A stretch of DNA of 64,000 nt from Chloroflexota bacterium (GTDB lineage Bacteria; Chloroflexota; Anaerolineae; UBA7937; B3-Chlor). Within the stretch, counting starts at the first letter, position 1; the number at the start of each line of letters is the position of its first letter. The stretch covers positions 1 to 64,000 of the forward strand of contig JAUWLF010000007.1 in assembly GCA_030613785.1 (NCBI GenBank). Reading direction: 5' to 3'. Positions 63,590-64,000 of this stretch are shown here, in pieces. The position numbers and the translations under genes are program-made. Below the pieces are notes generated by a model. It was given only the letters and a program-made list of their open reading frames with translations. It made no database searches and was not told the origin of the DNA.

Positions 63590-63639
63590 TATTCGCTAAT
63601 TGTCTCATAGCTTATAGCGTATTGTCTCCTGCTTGTCAA
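63590..63639 (-). promoter_or_regulatory. Promoter and repeated operator of the efflux operon
   Basis: Minus strand: perfect TTGACA (63634-63639), 17-bp spacer, TATAAG (63611-63616). Two copies of GAGACAAT(A/T)(C/A)GC followed by an AT-rich tail occupy 63613-63628 and 63590-63606, spaced about 22 bp, or two helical turns. One copy lies inside the promoter, as expected for a repressor site. Confidence 0.65.
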
Positions 63640-63681
63640 GCTCCCGGAGTCCGACAAACCTTGAACCTGGGCAGGATATGT

Positions 63682-63710
63682 TTGACTTTGCATCCACAGG
63701 CAGCTAGAAT
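63682..63710 (+). promoter_or_regulatory. Promoter of the divergent lipoprotein gene
   Basis: TTGACT (63682-63687), 17-bp spacer, TAGAAT (63705-63710), 44 nt before the ATG at 63754. Confidence 0.55.
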
Positions 63711-63753
63711 GAGTATGGTGGCTCACCATCAGTTGGTATGAAGAGCAGAGATC

Positions 63754-64000
63754 ATGGTTCGTGCCTTGAGAGAGAAGCTACGGGGATGTGTCTATCGGCG
63801 GTGGGTTTGCCTGGTAGCTGCCTTCTGGGTGCTTGTGACGGTGACGCTCCTGGCGTGTACATCCCTTCCTGCGGTTCTGAGTCCCACCTCTGAGTTGGGA
63901 GCCAGGGAGACAGTAACGCCCATCATAGTGGTGGTCACCCCAACATCGCTTCCTCAGGCGATGGTGGATGAGGCCAGCGCCGAGGATCGGCTGCTGATCA
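63754..64000 (+). CDS. Secreted lipoprotein, 5' part only
   Basis: 82 residues before the window ends. Basic N-terminus, a hydrophobic signal segment (WVCLVAAFWVLVTVT) and a lipobox LLAC with Cys35, then a Ser/Thr/Pro-rich linker (VTPIIVVVTPTSLPQ). What follows (DEASAEDRLLI) is too short to name; in Chloroflexota such openings can precede HtrA-like proteases, but this is a guess. Confidence 0.6.
   Translation, partial: MVRALREKLRGCVYRRWVCLVAAFWVLVTVTLLACTSLPAVLSPTSELGARETVTPIIVVVTPTSLPQAMVDEASAEDRLLI

Overview
The window looks like a chromosomal segment of a moderately high-GC, probably anaerobic bacterium, most likely a Chloroflexota (Anaerolineae/Dehalococcoidia-like). This placement is an inference. 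It rests on proline/threonine-rich secreted tails, an archaeal-flavoured redox gene set (HdrA, FrhB, split GltB, IorAB, TrpB2) and the general gene mix. No rRNA, tRNA, CRISPR array or insertion sequence was seen.

Left part (1-13.4 kb): a sugar kinase remnant and a class II aldolase, then housekeeping and stress genes: FtsH, a Ser/Thr pseudokinase, a P-loop kinase, a Ca2+/H+ exchanger, an HtrA protease with a PDZ partner, a UspA / Na+(K+)/H+ antiporter / PII-like operon, a decayed duplicate of the PDZ gene, and a flippase-like protein with CorA.

Centre (14.0-39.5 kb): about 25 kb of plus-strand catabolic genes. In order: B12-mutase large subunit, type III CoA-transferase, HyuA/HyuB-type ATP-dependent hydrolase, V4R sensor, TrpB2, SerK/SbnI-like kinase, IorA/IorB, a three-subunit molybdenum hydroxylase, a second CoA-transferase, an aminotransferase, two acyl-CoA dehydrogenases, a 4-hydroxybenzoyl-CoA-reductase-like Mo enzyme, a VOC epimerase-like protein and the B12-binding mutase subunit. 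Together they match, step by step, the anaerobic tryptophan/indoleacetate route known from Aromatoleum: Trp to indolepyruvate to indoleacetyl-CoA/indoleacetate, ring hydroxylation, ATP-dependent ring opening, CoA transfer, B12 rearrangement, decarboxylating dehydrogenation. Several enzymes have altered catalytic motifs consistent with an unusual aromatic substrate. This is my main candidate for an undescribed system.

Right part (39.5-58.2 kb): a PAS histidine kinase behind a four-unit 11-bp operator, an OmpR-type regulator, a 2[4Fe-4S] ferredoxin, a DUF1786 protein, and a histidine kinase / glutamate dehydrogenase / response regulator unit. Next comes a nine-gene redox operon: NuoE, NuoF, NuoG-like, HdrA-MvhD fusion, FrhB-like, GltB GXGXG domain, GltB FMN domain, and a protein I do not recognise (eight named genes counting the last). 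It resembles a flavin-based bifurcating module wired to a glutamate synthase that has no glutaminase gene.

Right end (58.5-64 kb): a minus-strand ArsR-type regulator / MFS / ABC efflux operon in which one ABC-2 permease carries two apparent lesions, and the start of a divergent lipoprotein gene running off the edge. Frame breaks in three genes (FGGY kinase, first CoA-transferase, ABC permease) may be real decay or assembly error; the sequence alone cannot tell.
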